Positions 8,438-17,451 of a stretch of DNA of 64,000 bases are shown piece by piece (within the stretch, counting starts at the first letter, position 1; every line of letters begins with the position of its first letter). The position numbers were made by a program, and so were the translations under genes. This stretch comes from Rodentibacter caecimuris (GTDB lineage: Bacteria; Pseudomonadota; Gammaproteobacteria; Enterobacterales; Pasteurellaceae). The stretch is from the NCBI RefSeq assembly GCF_001019715.1, contig NZ_BBXJ01000001.1:2294001-2358000 (forward strand), read 5' to 3'. The notes beneath the pieces were generated by a model that did no database searches, was not told where the DNA came from, and saw only the letters and a program-made list of their open reading frames with translations.

Positions 8438-11400
8438 TTTTTCCTCCATAATTTATAGTATTCTTTTTCAACTTCAGTTGAAAAATCCTGACAATTATTA
8501 GATAAAAAATCATAATTATCATTCCCAAATTTTAATTTTTGTTTTTCTATGAGTTTTCCACTAGTAATATCCCTATAAGAAATTTTTCTATCTTTTACAT
8601 TTTTAACCGCTTGCTTCATTATAGAATCATCAAATGAAATATTTGAGCATTTATATCCTTCCATTGAATTTTCAGAGAAAGTTCCTGTCTTTGTATATCC
8701 AATATTTGTTCCATCATCAAAAAAAATCTGCTCATGAAACACTCCTAAATCAAATCCTCCTCGATATGATTTATCTATATCTGTAGTTACTCCAAAAGGA
8801 GCAAAAGACAAAGGTCTAGTACAGAATCTAGCTAACCCCAAAAGATCAACCCATGCCTGTACATTAGGTGCAAATTGATAAAGATTCATCCCACCCTGCA
8901 ACCCTATCGGGTCTTGTGTGGTAAACCGCCCCGTTATCGGGTCATAGTAGCGCAGGAAGTTATAGTGCAACCCCGTTTCTTCGTCATAGTATTGGTTTTG
9001 TAAGCGGAACGGCTGGTGGGTGCCTGCCGCATTGTTCGGGTAGCGCTCCCGGATAAGATCGCCCCAAGCATCATAACGCCCCCGCCAAATCAGTTTTCCT
9101 TCACTGTCCGTCATCTCCCTCGGGATGCCGATTTGGTCACAGTGGAAGTAATTGACCTCGTGCTCAATCCGGTTTCCCTGTCCGTCCGTGCGGGCAAGAC
9201 ATTGCGCCAACGGCTCATAGCTATTTGGGTGGCGGTAAATATAGGTGAAAGTGCGGTTGGTTTTTGGGCTGTTTTGGGCGCTTTGCTCATGTCGGATTTC
9301 CTGCACCAAGTGTGAGCCGTCCCAGATAAATTCGCTGTGTAACGCTTTTTCGCCCCCTTTGTTCAGTTTCCACTTGGCTAACCGTCTGCCCAACGGGTCA
9401 TAATCATACCCCCAACTTTCCTGTTTGTAACGGGTGTAAATCTCCGCTTTTATCAGCCGATTTTTTAAATCATAGGTATAACGTTGGTAATCATCCTCTG
9501 CCGATTTTCGTTCAGTCAGATTCCCCAAACTGTCATAGGTAAAACGAATACCCTGATAATTAACCACCCGGTTGTCCTGAACCTTTTCCGTCGGGTTGTT
9601 AACGAGGTTATGTGCCGGGTCAAAATAAAAACCTTGGACTTGAGGTTGAGAATGCCCTTGACTCTCCGCTTTGGCAATCCGCCCCAGATTGTCATACCGA
9701 TATTGCGTCTGTTGCGGTGCCTCAAACGGTTTAGGCGGGAACACCGTGCGCGTTTGGGTCAGATTACCCAGACTGTCGTAGCCGTAAGTGCGGTCAATTT
9801 GTGCGCCGTTTTGGTGGTGGACAAGCCCTGCCTGCTGTTGCACCAACCGTCCCATCTCGTCATAACGGTAACACTCACTCAGCTGCCCCTGACTTCGGAC
9901 AATTTCTCGATGAAGCGTATCCCGCGTCATTTCACTGATGAGTTGATGATTGAGCTTGATACCCGATAAATGTCCCGTACCATAGTAAAAATAACCGATA
10001 CTATCCCCCGACGGCAGGCTGGTTTTTAAGCGGTTGCCATTCGCATCATAATCATAGGCAAGCCGCTTCCCCCCCTGACTTTCTTCCACTAAACGCCCTA
10101 TCGCATCATAACGAAAATCAATCTGCTGCCCGCCACTTTCGACCGCACTCATCCGTCCGTTTAAATCAAACCGGAATCGGGTTTGGTGGGTGTTATCCCC
10201 CTGACGGATAACTTCTTCGGTCAGCTGTCCCAAACTATCGTACTTAAATTCCGCTATCCGTATCGCCGCTTTATTCCGCTCGCCACGTTCCGTCACACCA
10301 TAATCTGTGCGACGCATAAGATTCCCTTGTCGGTCATATTCATACTGCGTAAGCTTATCATCAAACCCCTTCTCCCAAGTCACCCTGTCCAATTCGTCAT
10401 ACACAAAGCGGTAGGTGGCGTGGTTTTCGTTAGTCAGTCCTACCAGTCTCCCCGCCACGTCATAATCATAGTGGAAGTGATGACCCTGTACATTGGTTTT
10501 TATACTGAGTAAGCCGTCAGCCCGGTATTGATAGCGGGTTCGGTTGCCCTGTGGGTCCATTACCTCTGTCATACGCCCCGCCTTGTCGTAGCGGTAAGCG
10601 GTGCGCTCTTGATTCGGTAACACTGTGGCTATCAGCTGTTGTCGTTCGTTGTAGTCATAGCAGGTGGTGTGACCCTGCGCATCCGTTTGTGCGGTGAGCT
10701 GCCCCCATTCGTTATAACCAAACCGGCTTTGATTGCCCGAACAGTCCGTCACTTGGCTCAGTTGATAGTTGTCATCATACGCAAACAAGGTATCATTGCC
10801 CAGCGGATCGGTACTGGAAGTCAGAAGTCCTTTGTCATTATAAACATACTGCGTTTTTTGATTTAACGCATCAACACGCTCAATCAGCTTGCCCCTGTCG
10901 TCATAATGATAACGGGTCAGGTTGCCAAGCGCATCCGTTTGTCCCGTTAAACGCCCCTCATTGTCATACATAAAATACAACATCACATTATCCGGACGGG
11001 TGAGTTTGGTCATTTGTCCTTGCGGGTTGTATTCAAAATAGCGGGTTTGTCCGGAAGGGTCGGTTTGACTTAACACCCGGCCTAATTTGTCTCTCTCTTG
11101 CAGGGTTGCCTGTCCGTTTGCCGCGACGAATTTGATAAGTTCTCGATGTTCGTCAAAATGATATTCTTCCGTTCGTCCCAACACGTCGGTCACTTGCGTA
11201 TAGCTTGGGAAATAGGCAAATTCCCAACGCTCGCCGAGGTTGGTGCTATTACGTATTACCTTGCCGCTTGGGCGATAGTGGTCATATTCATAACGGGAAA
11301 CTAAGCCTGCGGCATCTTCATGGGCAATCATCAGGTGATTGCGATAGGCAAATTTGCGCACCACATAGCCTAAGCCGTCTTTTACTTCAATTAAATCCCC

Positions 11401-14307
11401 TTCGGCGTTGTAGCGGTAAGAGACTAATTTTTTGCCAAGCGGGGAATTGATTGATACCTCTGATACCTCAGAAAGTGCGGTGTGTTTTTGTAAAGTTTCC
11501 TGTAATTGGGTGAGATTGACTGCGGAAAAAGGCTGGGGTAATAAGTAAATATCGGTCAGCCGCCACAGTGGTGAGCGGTCGCCCGTTTCAGGGGGAATAG
11601 TCGCACTTGCCATTGCCGCTATCGGAGAGGCTGTCGCCGTTGTCGCGTCCATGTGCTTAAACTGTAACGCAAAGACCCGTCCGTTGCCGTCTGTTACCGC
11701 ATAAGGCAGAGGCGGTTGTCCGTATAATCCTTGTCCGTACAAGAACTGTTGGCGGTTGCCGTGGTTGTCTTGAATTGTCTGTAAGGTGAAATAGCGGATG
11801 GACGTTTGTCCGTCTTGCCTCTGTCGGGCGGTTTGCGGGGGCAAGCAGCGAAATGTCATGCGCACCGATTTTGTCGTATTGGCAATTTCAATCGTCTCCG
11901 TCCCGATATAGTGCACCCAAATCTGTTCGGCTTGAATAAATATCGGTGTGCCGTCAATCTCGCGCGGTAACGGAATTTCCCGTCCCTGTTCGTCAAGGTA
12001 ATAAAAGGATTCAAGTGCGGTCGATTTCGGCGGCGTTTCTTGGCCGTCGTTCAATGGGGTGTCCAACGGGTTATCTAACGCCACCGACTGTAACCGCCCT
12101 TCTATCCATTGGCTGCCGTTCACCCGCCAACCTTGCCCTAACCAGTTACCCATCTCGCCTGCCGGAATATCCGAGTAATATGACCGACGCCATGTGAGGG
12201 GTAACAGTCCCGGTAAGGCAAAATCCACTTCATTGGTCAGCAGTTTAATTCCCAAAATCGGGTTGACCGGTCGCCCGACTGCCGCCGCTTGCTTACAGGC
12301 GATACATTCGCCCTCCACCGAGCGGCCACCTGCCATCGCCTCGCCTTTCACCGTCAGCGGGCCTTCAATGGTGACAATGCCTTTTAAGGTAATGCCCTTT
12401 TCATTCAGATGAATCTGACCGCCTTTGCTGTCCAAGCGAATTTCATCTTTACCGGTGACGTGCATATTTTGGCTTATCATCGTCAATAATTGGGCGGTGC
12501 TGAAATGGGTATTATTGCCCACATCAATGCGGTAATCCTTGCCCACGGTTAAGTCAAAATCCTGACCGACCATTTCTTTTTGGCTCAGCAACACATTCAG
12601 ACTGCGCATCATCCCCACATTATGTAACTCGTTCATGGCGATGTTGGTCATCCGGTTAAAGCCTACCGTGAGCAACTCATTTTGCTTGATAGTTTGCGAG
12701 CGGTTTTTCCCGACGGTGATTTTTTCATGGCGTCCGACTTTTTCGCTGCGATTTCGCCCGACGTTGGTGGTTTCGTCATGATTCACCACATTGTTTTGGT
12801 TTTTTTGCGCATGAATAAAGATTTCTTCTTGCTCTTTTTCATCGTCGAAACGTAATTCGTTAAACCCCTCCCCTTTGTGGGTTTTGGATTTAATCGTCAT
12901 GCGGGTTTTATGGGTCGGTAGCGGATAAGGCGGCTCGGTGGTGCCGTGATAGGTGCGCCCGGTAATAATCGGTTGGTCCGGGTCTCCCTCTAAGAAACCG
13001 ACCAATACCTCATGCCCGATACGCGGAATCGCTATACTGCCGAACTGCGCCCCCGCCCAGCCTTGGCTGACCCGTATCCAACAAGAGCTGTGTTCGTCAT
13101 TATTGCCCTGTCTGTCCCACGGGAACTGGACTTTCACCCGCCCCCATTCGTCACAGTAAATCTCTTCCTCTGCCGGCCCCACCACATGCGCCACCTGAAG
13201 TCCGTCCACACGCGGTTTGGGTTGCGGAGTAGGACGCCATTGGCGTCCCTGCGGTATCAGTTTGATGTCGTTTTCATAACGGTTACCTTGCTCGCCACTC
13301 TCTTCTTCCAATACCCCACTCTGCCAACCGCGATGAGTGACCCCCACAACCAGCCAATCTCGATTGTAGTGGGCCCGACGATGGCCCGTCAAAGTGAAAC
13401 AATAGCCCGGTATCATCCGTAAATCGTCACTTTTGGCGGTGGCAAGCTCAGCCTCACGTTGAAGGTATTCCAAGCGGTATCGGGTGAACGGCTTGCCCTG
13501 TGCATCCCGCTTATAACGCCCCGGATAATCGTAACTCTCATACTGTGCGTCACGGTGTTCGCCAAAAATATTCGAGGTGTTGCGAACGGCTTGGTGCTCT
13601 TGGTGATAGCGCGGGTGGGTAAAGGTATAATCCCGTAGGGTTTGCTGTGTCCCCGCTAACTTTTCTTCATAAGCCCAATGCCACACTGCCGCCTCAGGCC
13701 GCTCGCCTGCCGGCATAGCGTTATACAATAGCCGCCCTTTGGATTCGGCAAGTCCGCTACTGTTGGAGAAATGTAAAATATGATGGTCGGCGGTATGTTC
13801 AAAATAATAGTACGTGCCTTCTTCTGCCGCTAAGCGTTCAATAAAGGCTAAATCGGTTTCCCGGTATTGCACACAATACTCTCGCGTCCAATAAGCATCG
13901 GAAAAATGAAACTGATGTTGGGTCACCTGATTTTTACGCAACAGGGTTTCGATAATCTGTTGGCTGTCTTGCTGTTGGAAAATACGCAAATCCGCTTGTA
14001 GGTTGGCACGGGATAAGGCGGGTTCAATCACCATCTGATAACGGGTGCGGGAAAAACCGCTTTCTTGTTGTTTGAAACCGGTGACGATACCGTTGAGATG
14101 ACGAACCGCCACATCCCCCTGCCAGAAGGTTAAGGTGGCGGGGTGGTTTAAAATCTCGGCGAAAGCAGGGGCGTTATCAAAACCGGCTAACGCCAGCTCG
14201 GCACGGAATAGTGAGGATAAATGTTCGGTCAGGACAAAACTGACTACATCAAATTGGCTGTTGCCGTTGACCGTAAGGCTATAACGATAATCGGATTGAA
14301 CTGCCAT
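8434..14307 (-). CDS. VgrG-Rhs fusion effector with toxin CT1
   Basis: A 1957-residue protein. Residues 1 to about 655 are a complete VgrG: gp27-like region, OB fold with CDEWGRVKVQFPWDRQG and FGSIAIPRIGHEVLVGFLEG near 385-440, then the repetitive beta-helix needle (VGRNRSEKVGRHEKITVGKN). After a linker with CIAC, the Rhs shell starts at GRPVNPILGIKLLTNEVDF near 678 and continues through many YD repeats to the core motif PFRLQNQYYDEETGLHYNF. The tip CT1 follows (about 130 residues) with FHEQIFFDDGTNIGY (His1858) and NNCQDF (Cys1939), a papain/NlpC-LRAT-like pattern. No PAAR domain is seen. The second autocleavage motif reads DLLGL, not DPLGL. The ATG at 14307 is chosen because AGGA precedes it at proper distance. 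A type VI secretion-delivered antibacterial effector is the likely role. Confidence 0.85.
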   Translation of the reverse strand: MAVQSDYRYSLTVNGNSQFDVVSFVLTEHLSSLFRAELALAGFDNAPAFAEILNHPATLTFWQGDVAVRHLNGIVTGFKQQESGFSRTRYQMVIEPALSRANLQADLRIFQQQDSQQIIETLLRKNQVTQHQFHFSDAYWTREYCVQYRETDLAFIERLAAEEGTYYYFEHTADHHILHFSNSSGLAESKGRLLYNAMPAGERPEAAVWHWAYEEKLAGTQQTLRDYTFTHPRYHQEHQAVRNTSNIFGEHRDAQYESYDYPGRYKRDAQGKPFTRYRLEYLQREAELATAKSDDLRMIPGYCFTLTGHRRAHYNRDWLVVGVTHRGWQSGVLEEESGEQGNRYENDIKLIPQGRQWRPTPQPKPRVDGLQVAHVVGPAEEEIYCDEWGRVKVQFPWDRQGNNDEHSSCWIRVSQGWAGAQFGSIAIPRIGHEVLVGFLEGDPDQPIITGRTYHGTTEPPYPLPTHKTRMTIKSKTHKGEGFNELRFDDEKEQEEIFIHAQKNQNNVVNHDETTNVGRNRSEKVGRHEKITVGKNRSQTIKQNELLTVGFNRMTNIAMNELHNVGMMRSLNVLLSQKEMVGQDFDLTVGKDYRIDVGNNTHFSTAQLLTMISQNMHVTGKDEIRLDSKGGQIHLNEKGITLKGIVTIEGPLTVKGEAMAGGRSVEGECIACKQAAAVGRPVNPILGIKLLTNEVDFALPGLLPLTWRRSYYSDIPAGEMGNWLGQGWRVNGSQWIEGRLQSVALDNPLDTPLNDGQETPPKSTALESFYYLDEQGREIPLPREIDGTPIFIQAEQIWVHYIGTETIEIANTTKSVRMTFRCLPPQTARQRQDGQTSIRYFTLQTIQDNHGNRQQFLYGQGLYGQPPLPYAVTDGNGRVFALQFKHMDATTATASPIAAMASATIPPETGDRSPLWRLTDIYLLPQPFSAVNLTQLQETLQKHTALSEVSEVSINSPLGKKLVSYRYNAEGDLIEVKDGLGYVVRKFAYRNHLMIAHEDAAGLVSRYEYDHYRPSGKVIRNSTNLGERWEFAYFPSYTQVTDVLGRTEEYHFDEHRELIKFVAANGQATLQERDKLGRVLSQTDPSGQTRYFEYNPQGQMTKLTRPDNVMLYFMYDNEGRLTGQTDALGNLTRYHYDDRGKLIERVDALNQKTQYVYNDKGLLTSSTDPLGNDTLFAYDDNYQLSQVTDCSGNQSRFGYNEWGQLTAQTDAQGHTTCYDYNERQQLIATVLPNQERTAYRYDKAGRMTEVMDPQGNRTRYQYRADGLLSIKTNVQGHHFHYDYDVAGRLVGLTNENHATYRFVYDELDRVTWEKGFDDKLTQYEYDRQGNLMRRTDYGVTERGERNKAAIRIAEFKYDSLGQLTEEVIRQGDNTHQTRFRFDLNGRMSAVESGGQQIDFRYDAIGRLVEESQGGKRLAYDYDANGNRLKTSLPSGDSIGYFYYGTGHLSGIKLNHQLISEMTRDTLHREIVRSQGQLSECYRYDEMGRLVQQQAGLVHHQNGAQIDRTYGYDSLGNLTQTRTVFPPKPFEAPQQTQYRYDNLGRIAKAESQGHSQPQVQGFYFDPAHNLVNNPTEKVQDNRVVNYQGIRFTYDSLGNLTERKSAEDDYQRYTYDLKNRLIKAEIYTRYKQESWGYDYDPLGRRLAKWKLNKGGEKALHSEFIWDGSHLVQEIRHEQSAQNSPKTNRTFTYIYRHPNSYEPLAQCLARTDGQGNRIEHEVNYFHCDQIGIPREMTDSEGKLIWRGRYDAWGDLIRERYPNNAAGTHQPFRLQNQYYDEETGLHYNFLRYYDPITGRFTTQDPIGLQGGMNLYQFAPNVQAWVDLLGLARFCTRPLSFAPFGVTTDIDKSYRGGFDLGVFHEQIFFDDGTNIGYTKTGTFSENSMEGYKCSNISFDDSIMKQAVKNVKDRKISYRDITSGKLIEKQKLKFGNDNYDFLSNNCQDFSTEVEKEYYKLWRKK

Positions 14308-14373
14308 AAGCATTCCTATCTGGATAGTGAGTTACAACATTGGGTGATACAAATATCTTTGATTTTTAACGAC

Positions 14374-14391
14374 TTGCTAAAAATATAGCAA
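14374..14391. promoter_or_regulatory. Palindrome upstream of vgrG-rhs
   Basis: TTGCTA-N6-TAGCAA forms a perfect 6-bp inverted repeat with an AT-only spacer, 67 bases upstream of the vgrG-rhs start. The symmetry and spacing resemble a dimeric repressor operator. No matching regulator can be named. Confidence 0.3.
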
Positions 14392-14451
14392 TTTGGGGAA
14401 ATTGACAACTGTTTTGAGGTTGAGGGGGGATAAATTTACATAATTCCCCCA

Positions 14452-15939
14452 TTAATTTTCATTTTCATGCATTGCACGACGTTGTTGTAATAACCATCGC
14501 ATTACTTCAGGGCTATTAAAAACAACATCCCAAGTATTGTGCGGATTATGATTAATAATGCCATTATCACCTGCTTTTTCCGTGCTGAACTCGGTGTATC
14601 TCACATAGGGCGCATGAAGTTGATGATGTAAGATTTCATAATTAATACGAGATCCTTTGACCGGAGAGATTCGGTCTTCCTTACTGTGGAAAAACCACAT
14701 AGGCACATTTTTAATTGAAGCTAAATTTTCTTTATTGGCATTTCCATCAATCCATTCCGTTGTATAGGCTTCTCTTCCACTTGCTAATAATGCGCCAGCA
14801 AAAAAGTGCGGTCGTTTTAGTAAAAGATTTAACACGCCTTCCGCGCCGCGCGATAATCCCACTAAATAAATCCGATCTTTATCAATCGCAGAATTGTGCT
14901 GCACCACATCATCAATCATCTTTAATACTAAATTCGCTCGATTTTGGGTTTGCCAGTGAATACCGCCTTGTTGCCCTTTAGTTTTATCGTCAAAAGGGTC
15001 AAAAACCGTACTGTATTGAGGGGCGAGCACAAACCCTTCTTCATATTGTAGTGTCGAAATGGCGCCTTTATTTGAAACAAGATGAGCTAAATTATCCGTA
15101 CCGACTTGACCGGAACCGTGTAAGAAAATGGTGAGAGGATATTTTTTATTTCCCCTTAAATCAGGACGATAAAAGCGATATTTCAAGGAATTATTTTCAT
15201 TAAACATCACCACTTGTTCGGAAAAATCATCAATAAATAAAGTTTTAATATGATCTTTTTCAGTATTCAAAGAGACTGAATTTCGTTCAAGGGTTTTCCC
15301 ATTGGAGAGCTTTATATAGCCGGTTTGGTCAATTTGATAAACTAACTTTTCGCCGTAATATTGGGGAACCTTTATTCCCTGCACTTTCTCAATTTCAACA
15401 ATCTTGCCTGTCTGATCTTTTGCTTGAAATTTCATCGGTTGTTGATTATCCGCTTGCAACGAATATAAAGCCGCATTAGCCTCTCTATCATCTAATTCAA
15501 GAATCACAAATTTACCCGATTTAGCTTGTTCCGCCTTCTCCGGCAAATCATTGACGTAGGCACGAATAATGGAACGAGGGTGCTTTTCTTTTTCTTCCAA
15601 TTGGGTGAACACTTGATATGAATATCTCAAATCACTACTTGCCAGAACATTATCTTCATATTCCAACACAATCCCCGTCACTCTTTGACCTAATGAGGTA
15701 ATTTCAGCCAATAATGTAGCCTGTATCGGTTTTCCTGATTTGGGGCTATCCTCTTGCGCCCAAACAGGAAAGAGCATAAAAAATAAAGCGATACCAATGC
15801 GTATTCTTTTGAATATATAAATCTCTCCTTCATACACAAGCAAACCATCGTTCACATAATAATGACAGCCTAGTTTGTTTAGCCAATTTTTACTTGTAAC
15901 GATGAACTTTTTCATATTGAGTGAGAGGAACGACATCAT
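14452..15939 (-). CDS. Secreted alpha/beta-hydrolase (esterase-like)
   Basis: The open frame encodes up to 495 residues. The C-terminal 240 are an alpha/beta-hydrolase of the prolyl-oligopeptidase/dienelactone-hydrolase type, with oxyanion-loop FLHGSG, nucleophile Ser363 in GLSRG, Asp422 in HSKEDRISP and His467 in HNTWD. The middle part (residues 65-240) is an uncharacterised beta-rich domain. A signal peptide lies at residues 43-61 (FKRIRIGIALFFMLFPVWA), so the first 41 residues are probably not translated. The best ribosome site, AAGGAG at 15825-15830, points to codon 42, which here is ATA (15814-15816), perhaps a mutated ATG. Substrate unknown. It is transcribed behind the acid-sugar permease and before vgrG-rhs. 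Confidence 0.7.
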   Translation of the reverse strand: MMSFLSLNMKKFIVTSKNWLNKLGCHYYVNDGLLVYEGEIYIFKRIRIGIALFFMLFPVWAQEDSPKSGKPIQATLLAEITSLGQRVTGIVLEYEDNVLASSDLRYSYQVFTQLEEKEKHPRSIIRAYVNDLPEKAEQAKSGKFVILELDDREANAALYSLQADNQQPMKFQAKDQTGKIVEIEKVQGIKVPQYYGEKLVYQIDQTGYIKLSNGKTLERNSVSLNTEKDHIKTLFIDDFSEQVVMFNENNSLKYRFYRPDLRGNKKYPLTIFLHGSGQVGTDNLAHLVSNKGAISTLQYEEGFVLAPQYSTVFDPFDDKTKGQQGGIHWQTQNRANLVLKMIDDVVQHNSAIDKDRIYLVGLSRGAEGVLNLLLKRPHFFAGALLASGREAYTTEWIDGNANKENLASIKNVPMWFFHSKEDRISPVKGSRINYEILHHQLHAPYVRYTEFSTEKAGDNGIINHNPHNTWDVVFNSPEVMRWLLQQRRAMHENEN

Positions 15940-15952
15940 CTCTCACTCAATA
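15915..15952. repeat. 13-bp perfect inverted repeat after the permease gene
   Basis: Arms at 15915-15927 and 15940-15952 pair perfectly around a 12-base loop, ten bases past the stop of the GntP-type permease. There is no T-run on either side, so this is not a standard intrinsic terminator; it could stabilise or process the end of the otn operon mRNA. The ATG codons of the longest hydrolase frame fall inside its loop, which argues against those starts. Confidence 0.6.
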
Positions 15953-15961
15953 CGTTATCCG

Positions 15962-17428
15962 TTATAGCTGCTTACTCTGAATCCGAACGTAGCCCATGAT
16001 TAACGCTAAGATTCCTAATGGGAAAATTAAATCCGTTATCGAACCGTCATTCCCCCAAATCAAATTCGCAAGAATCACCAGGCTTCCCCCGATTGCCCAC
16101 GCAATTGTAGTAGGGACAGACCAAACGATCATTTGTTTCTTCACATCGTTGATCCCCATCATTCGGTTAACCACCCAGAATAAACTATCGTTAAAGTAGC
16201 CGAAGAAAAGCGATCCCATGGTTGCAGCTTGAGCCGCAAGCAACATATTCACGCCCGGAATTTGCGCTAAAATCGGAGCGGAAATTGATGCTGCCGTGAT
16301 CATCGCTACCGTACCCGACCCCTGAATAAAACGGACAAGCGTAGATACAATAAAAGGAATTAAAATAGGCGAGATTGGGAGACTCGCAATTTGTTCCGCT
16401 AATTGTTTGCCTGCGCCGCTATCGCGCAATACCGCACCAAATGCGCCACCGGCACCGGTCACCAATAAAATAATGCCAGCCGTTTTTACCCCTTCTTCAA
16501 GGTGAAGTGCGGTCGTATTTTTATCGACTTTAGGCAGTAAGGTGTAAACGGAAATTAAGACACTTAACGCTAAGGCAATCATCGGGTGTCCAATAAAAGC
16601 AAAGAAATGGTAGATTTGCAGCTCTGCAATTGCCGGACTACCCTTAATCACTAAATCAAGAATCGCTTTAATAAAAATGAGTAGAATGGGTAGCACGATT
16701 GGGAGTAACGATAGCCCTAAGCTTGGCAGATTTTTCTTCTCGTGTTTCTCAATATAATCATCATATTTTTGTTTTAATTCTTCCGTAGAAAAGGATTCTT
16801 GATTGAAAGTCGGATATTTTTTATCTAACCATTTCGCATATAAAACCATACCAATCACCGGCAATACGGCAAATGACATACCAACAAGCAACATTGCGCC
16901 GATATCCACCCCGAACAAACCTGCAACGCCTAACGGCCCCGGTGTTGGCGGCACAGTATGGTGAGTCACCACTAAACCACCGGCAAGGGCAACACCCAGT
17001 GTCAGTAACGAGCGTTTTCCGTTTTTCGCCAACGCTTTAGCAACGGGATATAAAATAACAAAAGCCGAATCCACAAAAATAGGAATACTCACAATATAAC
17101 CGGTAATCGCCAGTGCCCATTCTTCTTTCTTTTTACCCAGAAATTTAATGAAGCTAAATGCCATTTTTTCAGCCGCACCCGACACTTCCAACACACTTCC
17201 CATCATGACACCGAGACCAATCACAATCCCAATTCCCCCTAACGTTCCGCCAAAACCTTTGGTGATCGCAGCGAGGGTATCGTTAACGCTCATTCCGCCG
17301 ATTAAACCGGCAATAGACGAGGCAATCAACATCGCAATAAAAGCATGAACACGTGTTCTTAACACTAAAACAACAAGAACGAATACAGCAATAATTAAGC
17401 CAATAATTGGCGTAGGTAGTCCAAGCAT
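15962..17428 (-). CDS. GntP-family permease, probably for four-carbon sugar acids
   Basis: A 488-residue inner-membrane transporter with about 12 helices. The family is recognised from the N-terminus (GLPTPIIGLIIAVFVLVVLV), the conserved GGLVVTHHTVPPTPGP segment and the C-terminal SLFFGYFNDSLFWVVNRMMG. GntP proteins are proton symporters for gluconate and related acids. It is the last gene of the ltnD-otnK-otnC-otnI-denD operon, 23 bases after denD, so L-threonate and/or D-erythronate are the expected substrates. The assignment of substrate rests on context. The start ATG follows a GGAG-type ribosome site. Confidence 0.85.
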   Translation of the reverse strand: MLGLPTPIIGLIIAVFVLVVLVLRTRVHAFIAMLIASSIAGLIGGMSVNDTLAAITKGFGGTLGGIGIVIGLGVMMGSVLEVSGAAEKMAFSFIKFLGKKKEEWALAITGYIVSIPIFVDSAFVILYPVAKALAKNGKRSLLTLGVALAGGLVVTHHTVPPTPGPLGVAGLFGVDIGAMLLVGMSFAVLPVIGMVLYAKWLDKKYPTFNQESFSTEELKQKYDDYIEKHEKKNLPSLGLSLLPIVLPILLIFIKAILDLVIKGSPAIAELQIYHFFAFIGHPMIALALSVLISVYTLLPKVDKNTTALHLEEGVKTAGIILLVTGAGGAFGAVLRDSGAGKQLAEQIASLPISPILIPFIVSTLVRFIQGSGTVAMITAASISAPILAQIPGVNMLLAAQAATMGSLFFGYFNDSLFWVVNRMMGINDVKKQMIVWSVPTTIAWAIGGSLVILANLIWGNDGSITDLIFPLGILALIMGYVRIQSKQL

Positions 17429-17451
17429 AGCTACTCCTTATTATTAATAGG

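Noticed and set aside
9016-13422. Plus-strand frames inside vgrG-rhs, such as 9484-9969
   Set aside because: They recur wherever the Rhs core is copied and are antisense to it; no ribosome sites.
14308-14451. A PAAR or adaptor gene beside vgrG-rhs
   Set aside because: The gap holds no reading frame of that kind, and the gene upstream is a secreted hydrolase; no PAAR motif was seen in the fusion either.
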